This document shows positions 1 to 4,589 of a stretch of 6,120 bases of DNA, in pieces. Under the pieces are notes generated by a model. The model did no database searches. It was not told where the DNA came from and was given only the letters and a program-made list of their open reading frames with translations. The translations under genes were made by a program, and so were the position numbers. Position 1 is the first letter of the stretch. Each line of letters starts with the position of its first letter. Origin of the DNA: Clostridia bacterium. GTDB taxonomy: Bacteria; Bacillota; Clostridia; Christensenellales; UBA1242. Location: assembly GCA_017399515.1 (NCBI GenBank), contig JAFQBZ010000017.1:1-6120 (forward strand). The letters run 5' to 3'.

Positions 1-621
1 AATGGAACAAATTTATCACTCGCAGAAAATGATGTCATAACTGATAATTTCAAAATTAATTTAAGCCGACACGCAGTAAACGACCTTGAAAATGCACAAA
101 TTTTTGGACTTAACAGTTCACTGATAATGACTCAAACGGACATTGAAAATTTAAACAAAAAGGCAGAAGTTACACTTAACGCAACTTGTTTTAAAGGTGG
201 TTTAGACACTCCAATTAAAATTTTAGAGTATATTGATTTTGCAAAAGCAATAGGTTGTAAAAAAGTTCTTATTCAAAACCTGCAAAGAAATTCATCACTT
301 GGATTATTAACCGGTGCAGGAACTGACCTTAACATTGATGACTCTGCACTTGCTGAAGTTATTGCATTTCTTCAAGCAGAAAATTTTAAACAAAAAAAAT
401 ATCCAATCTATGCTTCAGGTGGATATGTTACTTATATTTTTAAAGACAAACAAGATGATTTTACAATCTCTATTCAAAAATATTTAACAAAAGAAGATTT
501 ATCTGCAAATTGGCCAAAAGCAATAAAAAGGGCATTTGACCTTTCAATTGACCCTTCAGGCAACCTTTATGAAAATTGGCACCAAAACTATGGAAAAATT
601 GATTTAAGTCTGGAAAAATAA
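1..621 (+). CDS. Probable radical SAM enzyme, C-terminal part (5' truncated)
   Basis: The reading frame is open from the first base, so the start lies outside the window; 206 residues are visible before the TAA at 619-621. I read the fragment as the second half of a radical SAM barrel. The early stretch INLSRHAVND resembles the strand and loop that in MoaA-like and related enzymes reads ISRHxxD or LSLD. The later segment TLNATCFKGGLDT, then ILEYIDFAKAIGCKKVLIQNL, has the strand-helix-strand rhythm of the following barrel units. The CxxxCxxC cluster motif that would prove the family should be upstream and cannot be seen. No C-terminal SPASM-type cysteine cluster is present. The substrate cannot be guessed. 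The gene ends in a strong terminator shared with the convergent recombinase gene, so it is the last gene of its transcript. Other barrel enzymes remain possible; I am moderately sure. Confidence 0.6.
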   Translation, partial: NGTNLSLAENDVITDNFKINLSRHAVNDLENAQIFGLNSSLIMTQTDIENLNKKAEVTLNATCFKGGLDTPIKILEYIDFAKAIGCKKVLIQNLQRNSSLGLLTGAGTDLNIDDSALAEVIAFLQAENFKQKKYPIYASGGYVTYIFKDKQDDFTISIQKYLTKEDLSANWPKAIKRAFDLSIDPSGNLYENWHQNYGKIDLSLEK

Positions 622-648
622 AAAGACACATAAATTTATGTGTCTTTT
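621..648. terminator. Bidirectional intrinsic terminator
   Basis: A perfect 28-bp palindrome (arms AAAAGACACATAAA and TTTATGTGTCTTTT) followed by a T-rich run on the plus strand and flanked by an A run that gives a U tract on the minus strand. It lies between the stop of the plus-strand radical SAM-like gene (its last A is the first base) and the stop of the minus-strand recombinase gene, so one hairpin can end both convergent transcripts. Confidence 0.9.
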
Positions 649-1694
649 TATTTTCTTAAAGTAACAGCATTTGATGCCTTTCTTCTTATATCATCTGAAA
701 TTGCAGCGTAATGTCTTTTGGTTGTGTTAACATCGCGGTGACCTAAAACATCAGCAACAACATATATATCTTGAGTTGCGTGATAAAGTCTTGTGCCATA
801 AGTGCTTCTAAGTTTGTGAGGTGTAATATGTTTAAGCGGAGTCACAATGCTAGCATATTTTTTTACTAATTTTTCAACTGCACGAGTCGAAATACGCCTG
901 TTTTGAAGCGATGTGAAAACCGCCGGTTCATCTTTTAAAAGCGGATTAATTGCACGCTCTTCAAGCCAATTAAAGAGGGCAACTTTAACTTCATCACTGA
1001 AATATAAAATAACTTGGTTTCCACCTTTTCGAGTGATTTTTAAACCGTTAACATTAAAATCAATATCATCTAAATTAAGACCAACACACTCAGACACACG
1101 AAGACCGGTACCAAGAAGAAGAGTCATAATTGCAACATCACGAATCTTTGTGTGCTTGTGAAAACCAACTTCATTTCCAGACAGTCCATAACCGCTTTCA
1201 ACAACATCTAAAAATTTATAGGCTTCATCTTCTTCAAGTTTAATGATTGGTTTGTCATGAATTTTTGGCATTTCAATTTTACTTGCAAGGTCAACTTTAA
1301 TCATTTCACGCCTGAAATAATATTTAAAAAATGACCTGACAGCCGCAATTTTTCGCGCCTTTCCACGCTCACCATTGGTTATAATTTCACCATTTTCATC
1401 AGTATATGATGTTAAATAACTCATATAACGCTCAAAATGTGTTGTGTGAAATTTCTCAAGATCAGTAACTTCAAGGTCAAAAACTTGCTTTCCACGAAAA
1501 AGATTTGTTTCACTTACAGCCCAGTTAAAAAAGGTTCGAAGGTCATAAGCATAGTTAAGCCTTGTGAGTGCACTTGTTGTGTTTTCAATTCCTGTGAAGA
1601 AATCAAGTGCAAAATCAGGAAAGTCTTTAAGCACATTTCGAAGTTTTCGTGTGTTAAGTATCTTTTGCTCATTATAATAACTTTGATTTTTCAT
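648..1694 (-). CDS. Xer-type tyrosine recombinase
   Basis: A 348-residue site-specific recombinase, complete. Residues ~30-145 form the SAM-like core-binding domain (LTRLNYAYDLRTFFNW, later KARKIAAVRSFFKYYFRR). Residues ~155-340 form the catalytic domain, with all family residues present: R199 in GTGLRVSE, K223 in the beta-hairpin TRKGG, H293 and R296 in TPHKLRSTYG, H319 in LGHRDVNTT and nucleophile Y329 in KRHYA. Such enzymes cut and rejoin DNA through a 3'-phosphotyrosine. The lack of an arm-binding domain and the length, above XerC/D (~300) and close to the single-recombinase types XerS/XerH (~355), suggest chromosome-dimer resolution at dif rather than a typical phage integrase. I infer this rather than prove it. 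The ATG at 1694 has no Shine-Dalgarno and lies directly after a promoter, so the mRNA may be leaderless. A later start would cut conserved N-terminal sequence. The gene is divergent from the SerRS-arm protein gene. Confidence 0.92.
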   Translation of the reverse strand: MKNQSYYNEQKILNTRKLRNVLKDFPDFALDFFTGIENTTSALTRLNYAYDLRTFFNWAVSETNLFRGKQVFDLEVTDLEKFHTTHFERYMSYLTSYTDENGEIITNGERGKARKIAAVRSFFKYYFRREMIKVDLASKIEMPKIHDKPIIKLEEDEAYKFLDVVESGYGLSGNEVGFHKHTKIRDVAIMTLLLGTGLRVSECVGLNLDDIDFNVNGLKITRKGGNQVILYFSDEVKVALFNWLEERAINPLLKDEPAVFTSLQNRRISTRAVEKLVKKYASIVTPLKHITPHKLRSTYGTRLYHATQDIYVVADVLGHRDVNTTKRHYAAISDDIRRKASNAVTLRK

Positions 1695-1730
1695 AAACTA
1701 ATTATAAAATCTAATTTTGCAGAATGTCAA
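1695..1730 (-). promoter_or_regulatory. Promoter of the recombinase gene
   Basis: On the minus strand TTGACA (1725-1730) and TATAAT (1701-1706), both perfect consensus, are 18 bp apart. The predicted first transcribed base, about 7 bases past the -10 box, falls at or within a base or two of the ATG at 1694. Little or no 5' leader is therefore left. Confidence 0.75.
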
Positions 1731-1755
1731 ATATTTTGCGAATAGTTTTAAACCA

Positions 1756-1797
1756 TTGACAAATTCAGCCCTTTTGTATAAACTCTAGTTGGGGAAA
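1756..1797 (+). promoter_or_regulatory. Promoter and ribosome binding site of the SerRS-arm protein gene
   Basis: TTGACA at 1756-1761 is a consensus -35 box. The -10 is either TATAAA at 1777-1782 (15-bp spacer, short) or TAAACT at 1779-1784 (17-bp spacer, four of six matches). A Shine-Dalgarno GGGGA at 1791-1795 is followed closely by the ATG at 1800. The -35 boxes of this and the divergent recombinase promoter are mirror images 25 bp apart, with matching flanks (GAAtgTCAA and TTGACaaATTC). Confidence 0.55.
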
Positions 1798-1799
1798 TT

Positions 1800-2585
1800 A
1801 TGATTGCATTAAACGAACTCATCAAAGATATTGAAAAATATAAGACTGCTTATAAACTTATGGGGATTAAAACAAATCTCAATGTTTTTGTTGCGCTCGA
1901 AAATAAACTTAGAATCGCTGGTCAAAATTTTGAACACTCAAGGTCAACTTGCAACAAAAAATGCGGTGAACTTATAAAAAAGCAATCAAATAACATTGAC
2001 ACAAAAACTGAACTTGCTGAAATTGAAAAACTTGATAAACAAACATTGAAACTTCAATCAAGGTTTAATAAAATCAACAAGCGTGTTAATCGAAAGTTAA
2101 ACAAACTTCCAAATCTTCCAGATGAAGATAATGTGACACACTTGCAAATAGAAACATCAAAAACAACATTAACAATAGAAAACTTAATTTCTTTTATTGA
2201 AAAACTTTCCAAAGTTAACTCATCAAATCAAAAATTAAGTTCATTTTTAAAAGGTGAAACTGATAAAATTTATGCGGAAGAAAATCTTCCACAAGCAACA
2301 CTTTGCAAAGACGGAATTTTAATTTTTACAAAAAAAGATGCCGTTAGCGACATCTTTGAACAATTATTAAATCATTTTAAAGAGAACTCAATAAGCATTA
2401 TCAAACAATCAATCAAAACATTAAAGAGTTCTTCTTCTAAAGAATGTTTAATTCACTTAAACAATAATTTATATTTAAAACTTGAACTCAAAAGGGAATT
2501 TTTCTCTAGAAAATATAAAATTAAATATCACGATAACAAAACTGATATGACAAAGTTTGTTAACCAAATTGATATCAAATTTTAA
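1800..2585 (+). CDS. SerRS tRNA-binding-arm-like protein lacking the synthetase catalytic domain
   Basis: 261 residues, complete, with ribosome binding site GGGGA. Residues ~1-110 have the plan of the seryl-tRNA synthetase N-terminal domain: a short lead helix (LIKDIEKYKTAYKLMGI), a loop with NLNVFVALENK, an antiparallel coiled coil (~33-62 up, ~68-102 down) and a close at LPNLPDEDN, matching the IPNIPHEDVP-type junction between arm and catalytic domain in SerRS. In SerRS this arm grips the long variable arm of tRNA-Ser. The catalytic part should start here, yet none of the class II motifs follow. Instead there are ~150 residues I do not recognise: helices (~122-150), a mixed segment (DGILIFTKKDAVSDIFEQLL), then beta-rich sequence ending KFVNQIDIKF. 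It cannot aminoacylate. A role in binding tRNA-Ser or another RNA is inference. A generic coiled-coil protein is the alternative, but the junction motif favours SerRS ancestry. It has its own promoter and terminator, so it is monocistronic. Confidence 0.65.
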   Translation: MIALNELIKDIEKYKTAYKLMGIKTNLNVFVALENKLRIAGQNFEHSRSTCNKKCGELIKKQSNNIDTKTELAEIEKLDKQTLKLQSRFNKINKRVNRKLNKLPNLPDEDNVTHLQIETSKTTLTIENLISFIEKLSKVNSSNQKLSSFLKGETDKIYAEENLPQATLCKDGILIFTKKDAVSDIFEQLLNHFKENSISIIKQSIKTLKSSSSKECLIHLNNNLYLKLELKREFFSRKYKIKYHDNKTDMTKFVNQIDIKF

Positions 2586-2595
2586 TAGGCAATAA

Positions 2596-2624
2596 AAAAA
2601 CCACCAAATTGGTGGTTTTTATTT
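2596..2624. terminator. Bidirectional intrinsic terminator
   Basis: Perfect 12-bp arms AAAAACCACCAA (2596-2607) and TTGGTGGTTTTT (2609-2620) with one central base, and a U tract available in both directions. It sits between the stops of the convergent SerRS-arm gene and the membrane-anchored protein gene and serves both. Confidence 0.9.
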
Positions 2625-3187
2625 TACTTTTTTGTTGTCTTTTTTGTTGTTGGCTCAGGTTTCTTTTCTTCAACAGCAACTTCTTTAATTGTGTTTAAGA
2701 AGTTTGTTGCGTTCTTATAAGCATTTGAACCACGGTTAAATGACTTTTCAACTTCACTTTCTGTCTTTTCTTTTTTAACACCATCAATCATAACAAAGTT
2801 GCTGATTTCATCTTTCTTAACAATCTTTTTAACAGGTTGTTCAACTTCATGATTAACAATAACTGCTGAAGATTTCATTTCTGTTGTGTGAGGTTCATAG
2901 ATGTCTGTAAGTTGGTTAGAGAAATGTTCAACTGCATTGTCTTGTCTAACAGGTTCAACTTCAACTTCTTCAGGTTGAGCGGTTTCACCAGCAATAACAT
3001 AAGTATCATCATTAATTTTTTCAACTTCATCAGGAGTTTTTGTTTGACCAGCAACATTCTTTTTTGAATTTTTTGCGAAATACCAAATAAAGAAAATTAT
3101 TGCACCTAAGATTAAAACAACATCTAAAACATAGCAAGCAATCATAACAGCATTTGCTTCACATAATAAACTTTTTAAAATTTCCAT
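2624..3187 (-). CDS. Membrane-anchored protein with charged, disordered cytoplasmic tail; function unknown
   Basis: I place the start at the ATG at 3187 (187 residues, MEILKSLLCEANAV...). The minus strand carries GAGGTG at 3192-3197, four bases before it, an ideal anti-16S match. The upstream ATG at 3199 would add MRCY and overlap that site. After a short N-terminus comes one transmembrane helix, ~12-37 (VMIACYVLDVVLILGAIIFFIWYF), then a Lys/Asn stop-transfer stretch. The remaining ~150 residues are rich in Glu, Lys, Thr and Val with repeated acidic motifs (PEEVEVEPV, VNHEVEQPVKK), and the end is very basic (KKPEPTTKKTTKK). By the positive-inside rule the tail is cytoplasmic. There is no catalytic motif, cysteine pair or known fold. 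It may be a scaffold or adaptor, but I recognise no family. It is a single-gene transcript with its own promoter and terminator, most likely the last host gene before the phage-like region. Confidence 0.75.
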   Translation of the reverse strand: MEILKSLLCEANAVMIACYVLDVVLILGAIIFFIWYFAKNSKKNVAGQTKTPDEVEKINDDTYVIAGETAQPEEVEVEPVRQDNAVEHFSNQLTDIYEPHTTEMKSSAVIVNHEVEQPVKKIVKKDEISNFVMIDGVKKEKTESEVEKSFNRGSNAYKNATNFLNTIKEVAVEEKKPEPTTKKTTKK

Positions 3188-3215
3188 ATAACACCTCATA
3201 ATATATTACAAAATC

Positions 3216-3224
3216 ATTATATCA
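3216..3224 (-). promoter_or_regulatory. Extended -10 promoter of the membrane-anchored protein gene
   Basis: On the minus strand TGA-TATAAT (TATAAT at 3216-3221, TG at 3223-3224) is a consensus extended -10 element. No good -35 is seen in the T-rich DNA upstream, as is usual for extended -10 promoters. Transcription should begin near 3209, leaving a leader of about 20 bases that carries the GAGGTG ribosome binding site. Confidence 0.65.
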
Positions 3225-3304
3225 CATAAAAAAAATAATAAATAACATTTTTTATTGATTTTTGAAAAAAAAGTAAAATTTTTTATATTTTTTTTAACAG
3301 GTAT

Positions 3305-3365
3305 TATGTCAGGCAACTAGAAGGGAAGTCTTCCCATCTAATTTTGCTTAATAAACGCTGACATA
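3305..3365. repeat. Long imperfect hairpin (stem-loop)
   Basis: Outer arms TATGTCAG (3305-3312) and CTGACATA (3358-3365) pair perfectly. Inside, GCAA pairs with TTGC, TAGA with TCTA, and GGGAA (3323-3327) with TTCCC (3331-3335) around the triloop GTC. Small mismatches separate the helices and a ten-base bulge lies on the right arm. On the plus strand the hairpin is followed by TTTCTTTTT, so it could also stop a plus-strand transcript, but no gene precedes it. A single-strand origin or packaging hairpin of a filamentous phage, or a structured RNA, are alternatives. Confidence 0.6.
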
Positions 3366-3413
3366 TTTCTTTTTAAATTTTGCTAATTTAATTATACATT
3401 TTCTCAAAAACTA

Positions 3414-3427
3414 TTTTGTGCAAATTG
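3414..3427 (+). repeat. Direct repeat copy 1 (14-mer TTTTGTGCAAATTG)
   Basis: Identical over 14 bases to 3905-3918, 491 bp downstream in the same orientation. The GTGCAAA core occurs a third time, inverted, at 3949-3955. Such spacing could mark two core attachment or protein-binding sites, but chance in A/T-rich DNA is not excluded. Confidence 0.5.
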
Positions 3428-3501
3428 ATAAACATTAATGCATTTGATAAGACGCCGTAAAAAATATCAGCATAATAACAAGCAATTTTTTAATCACACA
3501 C

Positions 3502-3636
3502 TCACACAGAGAATGCATTCACACAGAGTGCGTCAAAAATTTGACAACATTCAATAAGGCATTTCGTGTGGAATGAAATCTTGCAACTTTTAAAAATTAA
3601 ATTACATACAATTAAAGCAGACGCGCTGACACAGAG
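3502..3636 (+). repeat. Three ACACAGAG direct repeats
   Basis: TCACACAGAG occurs at 3502-3511 and 3519-3528 (17-bp period) and the variant TGACACAGAG at 3627-3636, 108 bp after the second copy. The first two are followed by related bases (AATGC, TGCG). They could be iteron-like binding sites; nothing in the window names the binding protein. Confidence 0.45.
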
Positions 3637-3696
3637 TTGATTATTTTTTAACCTGTCAGTTTCAATAAAATTATGTGCTGTGCGTGATATAACACT

Positions 3697-3726
3697 ATTA
3701 TAAAAACCAGGTATCTCATCACACAA
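3697..3726 (-). promoter_or_regulatory. Promoter-like pair reading leftward into the non-coding region
   Basis: On the minus strand TTGTGT (3721-3726) and a perfect TATAAT (3697-3702) are separated by 18 bp. Transcription would start near 3690 and run leftward through the ACACAGAG repeats toward the 3305-3365 hairpin, with no open frame having a ribosome binding site. If active it would make an untranslated RNA. Confidence 0.35.
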
Positions 3727-3904
3727 AATACATAAAAATAAATTAAACGGTTTTTAACAACAAAACCATATAAAAATAAATATCAAAATTTTACAAAATT
3801 TAATCAATAAACTTAACAAATTCTTGTAAACGCTGATAAATTCATCATCTACAAATTGTTAAAAAGTCCCCCAATATCGCCATATCTATTCGCAAAAGCG
3901 GTGT

Positions 3905-3918
3905 TTTTGTGCAAATTG
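3905..3918 (+). repeat. Direct repeat copy 2 (14-mer TTTTGTGCAAATTG)
   Basis: Second perfect copy of the 14-mer found at 3414-3427. Its GTGCAAA part is also the left arm of the inverted repeat at 3909-3955. Confidence 0.5.
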
Positions 3919-3955
3919 TACATATTTATTTAAAAAATGTATATACATTTTGCAC
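3909..3955. repeat. Inverted repeat containing an 18-bp perfect palindrome
   Basis: Arms 3909-3924 and 3940-3955 match at 14 of 16 positions (GTGCAAA plus TGTA in both), with a 15-base spacer. The right part contains the perfect palindrome AAAATGTATATACATTTT (3934-3951). This looks like a pair of operators for a dimeric repressor, or core binding sites of a recombinase. It abuts the plus-strand terminator at 3961-3993. Confidence 0.6.
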
Positions 3956-3960
3956 TAATT

Positions 3961-3993
3961 AATACCGCTATTCGTGGTAGCGGTATTTTTTTT
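3961..3993 (+). terminator. Strong intrinsic terminator with no plus-strand gene before it
   Basis: Stem ATACCGCTA (3962-3970) and TAGCGGTAT (3978-3986), extended by one A-T pair, with loop TTCGTGG and a run of eight T (3986-3993). It works only on the plus strand. No plus-strand coding gene lies between 2585 and here, so it either ends an untranslated RNA or is a remnant. A weaker relative with shared bases (CTATTCG...AGCGGTGTTTTT) lies at about 3886-3908. Confidence 0.75.
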
Positions 3994-4120
3994 CAATAAA
4001 AGCACAATAAATTTTTAACTTAAGAATAATAAAATTGTGTGTTAAAATGTAAACCTTAAAAAGAGTAAAGTAAAAACACGCTCACATTGAGTTTCGCTTT
4101 AAATGCCTTGCACATAGTAT

Positions 4121-4351
4121 TTATTTATCGTTTTTTGAAAATTCTTTATACTTTAAATTAATTTCAGCGTGTTCAACTGCTTTTTTAATTTTCTCAAATT
4201 TCAAACGCTTATAAATCATTATAGATATTATCAAAATGTAAATGCCAACAGTTACATAGCCGGCTATTAAACTTTTAAAAGAGTTTATAGCACATAACAT
4301 AATTAAAAAAAAGAATATAGATATAATAATAAATTTTTTCTTTGAAATCAT
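4121..4351 (-). CDS. Small two-helix membrane protein, function unknown
   Basis: 76 residues, complete. The start is well supported: AAGGAG at 4360-4365, eight bases before the ATG at 4351, and a promoter just upstream. After a basic N-terminus (MISKKK) come two transmembrane helices, ~7-24 (FIIISIFFFLIMLCAINS) and ~27-46 (SLIAGYVTVGIYILIISIMI), then a charged cytoplasmic tail (KRLKFEKIKKAVEHAEINLKYKEFSKNDK) that is probably helical. Both ends should face the cytoplasm. I do not recognise a family. It follows the phage-like structural genes but is separated from them by a terminator and has its own promoter, so it may be a prophage accessory gene (for example immunity or superinfection exclusion, or a small coat-like protein). 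That role is conjecture. Confidence 0.7.
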   Translation of the reverse strand: MISKKKFIIISIFFFLIMLCAINSFKSLIAGYVTVGIYILIISIMIYKRLKFEKIKKAVEHAEINLKYKEFSKNDK

Positions 4352-4373
4352 AAGTTAAACTCCTTATGATTAA

Positions 4374-4402
4374 AATATATCATATTTTTGTTTTTTAAAC
4401 AA
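4374..4402 (-). promoter_or_regulatory. Promoter of the small membrane protein gene
   Basis: On the minus strand TTGTTT (4397-4402) and TATATT (4374-4379) with the optimal 17-bp spacer. The start point is near 4367, leaving a ~16-base leader that contains AAGGAG. It lies just after the terminator of the upstream operon, so the small gene is independently expressed. Confidence 0.6.
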
Positions 4403-4440
4403 CCTATTTTTAACAAATGGCGTAAACGCTCATTTTAATT

Positions 4441-4469
4441 AAAAATAGGGTGTTTGTAAAAAACACCCT
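4441..4469 (-). terminator. Intrinsic terminator of the phage-like operon
   Basis: Nine-base perfect arms AGGGTGTTT (4447-4455) and AAACACCCT (4461-4469) with a five-base loop, followed on the minus strand by TATTTTT (4446-4440). The stop codon of the frame-shifted extension (4472-4470) touches the hairpin, which supports that extension being part of the original gene. Confidence 0.85.
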
Positions 4470-4589
4470 TTAAAACCTAAAAATAAATCGCAAGAAATAA
4501 AATAAATATAATAAAACATTAATAATTGAAGAACAAACCCAAACAATAATGCCAAACAACTGAGTAAATATATTTAAAAAGTCTATAAA
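4470..4589 (-). pseudogene. Out-of-frame 3' continuation of the small phage-like membrane protein
   Basis: From 4589 the minus strand carries 39 codons (FIDFLNIF..., ending ...FLRFIFRF) and a TAA directly before the operon terminator, in the -1 frame relative to the gene at 4583-4798. The peptide is strongly hydrophobic (FGIIVWV, then INVLLYLFYFLRF), a membrane-segment composition that random sequence would seldom keep for 39 codons. Adding one T to the TTT at 4589-4587 joins NG to FIDFLNIF in one frame and gives a ~109-residue protein. The alternative of a separate gene from a TTG near 4613 lacks a ribosome binding site. Cause: a real one-base deletion, a sequencing error in the T run, or ribosomal frameshifting, although no classic slippery heptamer is present. 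Confidence 0.6.

Larger units (their letters stand above)
3225..4120. other. Non-coding, structure-rich stretch; possible phage intergenic region or integration boundary
   Basis: About 900 bp without a credible protein gene: no frame combines a ribosome binding site with reasonable length. Its left end (3225-3300) is homopolymer-rich A/T DNA. The rest holds the hairpin at 3305-3365, ACACAGAG repeats, a repeated 14-mer, a minus-strand promoter-like pair, a palindrome within an inverted repeat and a plus-strand terminator, each listed separately. Composition between ~3440 and 3725 is less A/T-extreme than the flanks. Inoviruses keep origin, packaging signal and transcription stop in one hairpin-rich intergenic region beside the structural genes, which is what this position suggests. 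Assignment to phage rather than host is inference, and the exact boundary cannot be set from one side. Confidence 0.45.

Noticed and set aside
913..1161. Plus-strand open frame inside the recombinase gene
   Set aside because: Antisense shadow of a gene with complete catalytic motifs; composition is basic and low-complexity and it lacks a ribosome binding site.
1437..1745. Plus-strand open frame of 102 codons across the recombinase start
   Set aside because: Antisense to the recombinase N-terminal domain and its promoter; Cys/Lys/Ile-rich translation without family resemblance.
2875..3057. Minus-strand open frame within the membrane-anchored protein gene
   Set aside because: Same strand, other frame; the Leu/Lys/Met-only composition is the shadow of Glu/Val/Thr codons in the real frame.
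3306..3320. Four-codon leader frame ATG-TCA-GGC-AAC-TAG at the hairpin
   Set aside because: Too short to support, and no plus-strand gene follows that it could regulate.
3561..3642. Plus-strand 24-codon frame MWNEILQLLK... with AAGG before a GTG
   Set aside because: Spacing is acceptable, but the peptide is short, has no suitably placed promoter, and such frames are expected by chance in this length.
3502..3726. Minus-strand open frame of 74 codons, Cys-rich (start TTG)
   Set aside because: No ribosome binding site, TTG start, a TATAAT element and repeats inside it, and no recognisable domain or periodic hydrophobicity. Treated as part of the non-coding region, although an old gene remnant is not excluded.
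3934..3956. Possible dif-like site (minus strand GTGCAAAATGTATATACATT, cf. the E. coli dif core TGTATA)
   Set aside because: The centre and GTGC agree, but the XerD-side arm (TTATG-type) does not match; without the other prophage end the likeness is too weak to call.
4079..4105. Weak minus-strand hairpin after the small membrane protein gene (CTCA/TGAG then TGTTTTT)
   Set aside because: Only four paired bases; not enough to call a terminator, although one would be expected near here.
3225..4120. CRISPR array, tRNA, tmRNA or RNase P RNA in the gap
   Set aside because: No regularly spaced repeats with unique spacers, no cloverleaf or T-loop GTTCRANNC, and no conserved tmRNA or RNase P core motif seen on either strand.
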